Shown here: in pieces, positions 62,614-64,000 of the stretch | Numbering within the stretch: the stretch's first letter is position 1 | How the letters are laid out: each line of letters starts with the position of its first letter | Assembly (NCBI RefSeq): GCF_015706575.1 | Contig: NW_024037048.1 | Coordinates: forward strand, 10,061,512-10,125,511 | Length of the DNA stretch: 64,000 nucleotides | Reading direction: 5' to 3' | Origin: Patiria miniata | Taxonomy: Eukaryota > Echinodermata > Asteroidea > Valvatida > Asterinidae | The notes under the pieces: model-generated | What the model saw: the letters and a program-made list of their open reading frames with translations, nothing else | Database searches by the model: none | Told to the model about the DNA's origin: nothing | Program-made: the position numbers and the translations under genes

Positions 62614-64000
62614 CTGCGAAAAGAGAACAAGTTTGACGGGCGGTTAATGGATGACTGAGGCGTGACTGGAATGACAAAACAATGGTTTTGAACACGTGCG
62701 GCTAGGGCAAGGCCGTATGACTGATGAGAAGGCGGAGCCGATAGCCTCGGGCCCAGGATACAGGGGAGGAAGGGCATTGGCCAAACTCTGACAGAAATGC
62801 AGTTGACTTTAACGCTTTTGTTCCAATCTGGGCACGCATGTGGCATGCTCTCGTTTAAAACCAATCTGTCACATATTGGTCCGTCGATAAAACAATGGGC
62901 CACTGCTCTCTGGTGAGCATGAGTAACGAGCTGTGGTCTTGAGAGAGCAAGACAATGTCTTGGTTTGCATGAGATGGTTGAAGATAGCGGTTAAACCTGT
63001 GACCATACGGGTTGAGACTTGAGAGGGTTTTCTGCTCTTCTTGGGTTGGGGGATACTCGGACCAATCTCGGAGAAACGAGGGATCAAATGTAAAGGTTAC
63101 ACAAAATCAACACGTGCTTCTATCCCCGAAGTCGCATTCAACCCCGACCGGTTTGCCACGCATGAGCGGGGTCATAAGGTCACTAAGTTTAGACCCCTCT
63201 CCCGAGGGTGGCAGGGAATCACCAAACATCCCTTCTCCTGCCAATGACGTCGTGTGAGTCACTCACCACCCAGGGGGAACAACCCTCCCCAGGGGTGGTG
63301 GGGTTTGCGTCCCCACCCCTTTATCGCCTCAAACCAAACCAAAAAATAAAAGAATTAATTGGTAAATCCCTGGGTTTAACGAGACTGAAATTGGATAAGC
63401 TCATAAGCTCGCCAATAAATTTCTTTCTATCGTGGAGTCCGACGGCACAGACTGGGCGTACATTTTGTCTTTTTTGGGGGGGGGGGGGAAGCTGGTATTC
63501 AGTACGGGGTAGCTTTTATCAAAAATGGAGTTTGAGAAAAATTGGGCAATGCAAAATGTGGAATGCGTACTGTGCTAAATTGATGTTTTCTCTTACTATA
63601 ATGTCATTTTATATATCTTTATGTATCATTATGTACATTTTGTACAACTGTTTACTATACAGTGTACATGTACATAACCTTTACAGTAAAACTTCAGGAG
63701 GCTTACATTTTTAAAAGTGATTCTTTAAAAATCCTAAAATCAGGAAACATCCTGACCAAAACCATCCTGACAAATCTCGTTCGTGAAGAAGATGAAATTC
63801 AACACAAAACTGCCTCTAGAGACAAAAATGCCTTAACACAATTAATTTTTATTTTTAGCCGTCACACGAGGTTTCAAACTGTGTTGTCATCCAGGTTTTA
63901 GGTACGATTTATATTTATGAATCAGACATTGTAATCAATGACACGCCCAGTACGTGGCAAGAACCTCAATGTTCCTAATCCTTCTATAGGTTGGTTTATC
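62614..64000 (-). other. Upstream intron sequence of the Rit-type gene
   Basis: No P-loop (GxxxxGKS) or DTAGQ-coding exon was found here on the minus strand. It holds a G-run at 63476-63488 and an AT-rich right end; no other feature was recognised. Confidence 0.5.

Noticed and set aside
63208-63714. Frame of 168 codons near the right end
   Set aside because: No recognisable motifs, contains a G-run, and lies on the opposite strand in what should be a Rit-type intron.
1-64000. Retrovirus, LTR, Polinton or capsid-bearing elements
   Set aside because: No protease, integrase, capsid or polymerase motifs and no paired LTRs were seen; the only reverse-transcriptase trace is the LINE fragment at 5960.

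Overview
This is a window from an animal nuclear genome: spliced genes, long introns packed with small transposons, tRNA-derived SINEs, no bacterial operon structure. The protein similarity and the repeat style (many TTAA-, TWA- and TA-flanked MITEs, SINEs with tRNA promoter boxes) suggest a marine invertebrate deuterostome, perhaps an echinoderm. That placement is inference; only the animal origin is firm.

One gene dominates. INTS3 (Integrator complex subunit 3, also the scaffold of the SOSS single-stranded DNA-binding complex) runs on the + strand from the start codon at 4546 to the stop at 51013. I could place 32 coding exons with in-phase junctions giving 1026 residues, close to the human protein (1043). 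All introns are GT-AG except intron 20, which is GC-AG. Exon 22 has three tandem CAG acceptors. The largest intron (35976-44738) is 8.8 kb and made mostly of repeats. A 3' UTR with two poly(A) signals follows the stop.

Upstream, head-to-head with INTS3 across about 760 bp, lies the first coding exon of an unassigned minus-strand gene whose N-terminus is a ubiquitin-like fold (3567-3782). Downstream, tail-to-tail with INTS3, lie the last two coding exons of a minus-strand Ras-family GTPase of the Rit/Ric type (61526-62613); its 5' exons are outside the window.

The rest is repeats: TTAA-flanked MITEs including one family of eight copies, PIF/Harbinger-like MITEs with TTA/TAA duplications, hAT-like elements (one inserted into a SINE with an 8-bp target duplication), mariner/pogo-like MITEs with TA flanks, several foldback elements, two tRNA-SINE families sharing a 3' tail plus a third SINE type, a LINE 3' fragment, a tRNA-Ser-like sequence between direct repeats, and several tandem arrays. 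Two arrays of the same 11-bp unit sit in INTS3 introns 4 and 14; another tandem repeat in intron 18 carries AGGTCA nuclear-receptor half-sites. No retrovirus, LTR element or Polinton was recognised. The interval 52.8-61.5 kb holds no gene I can recognise.
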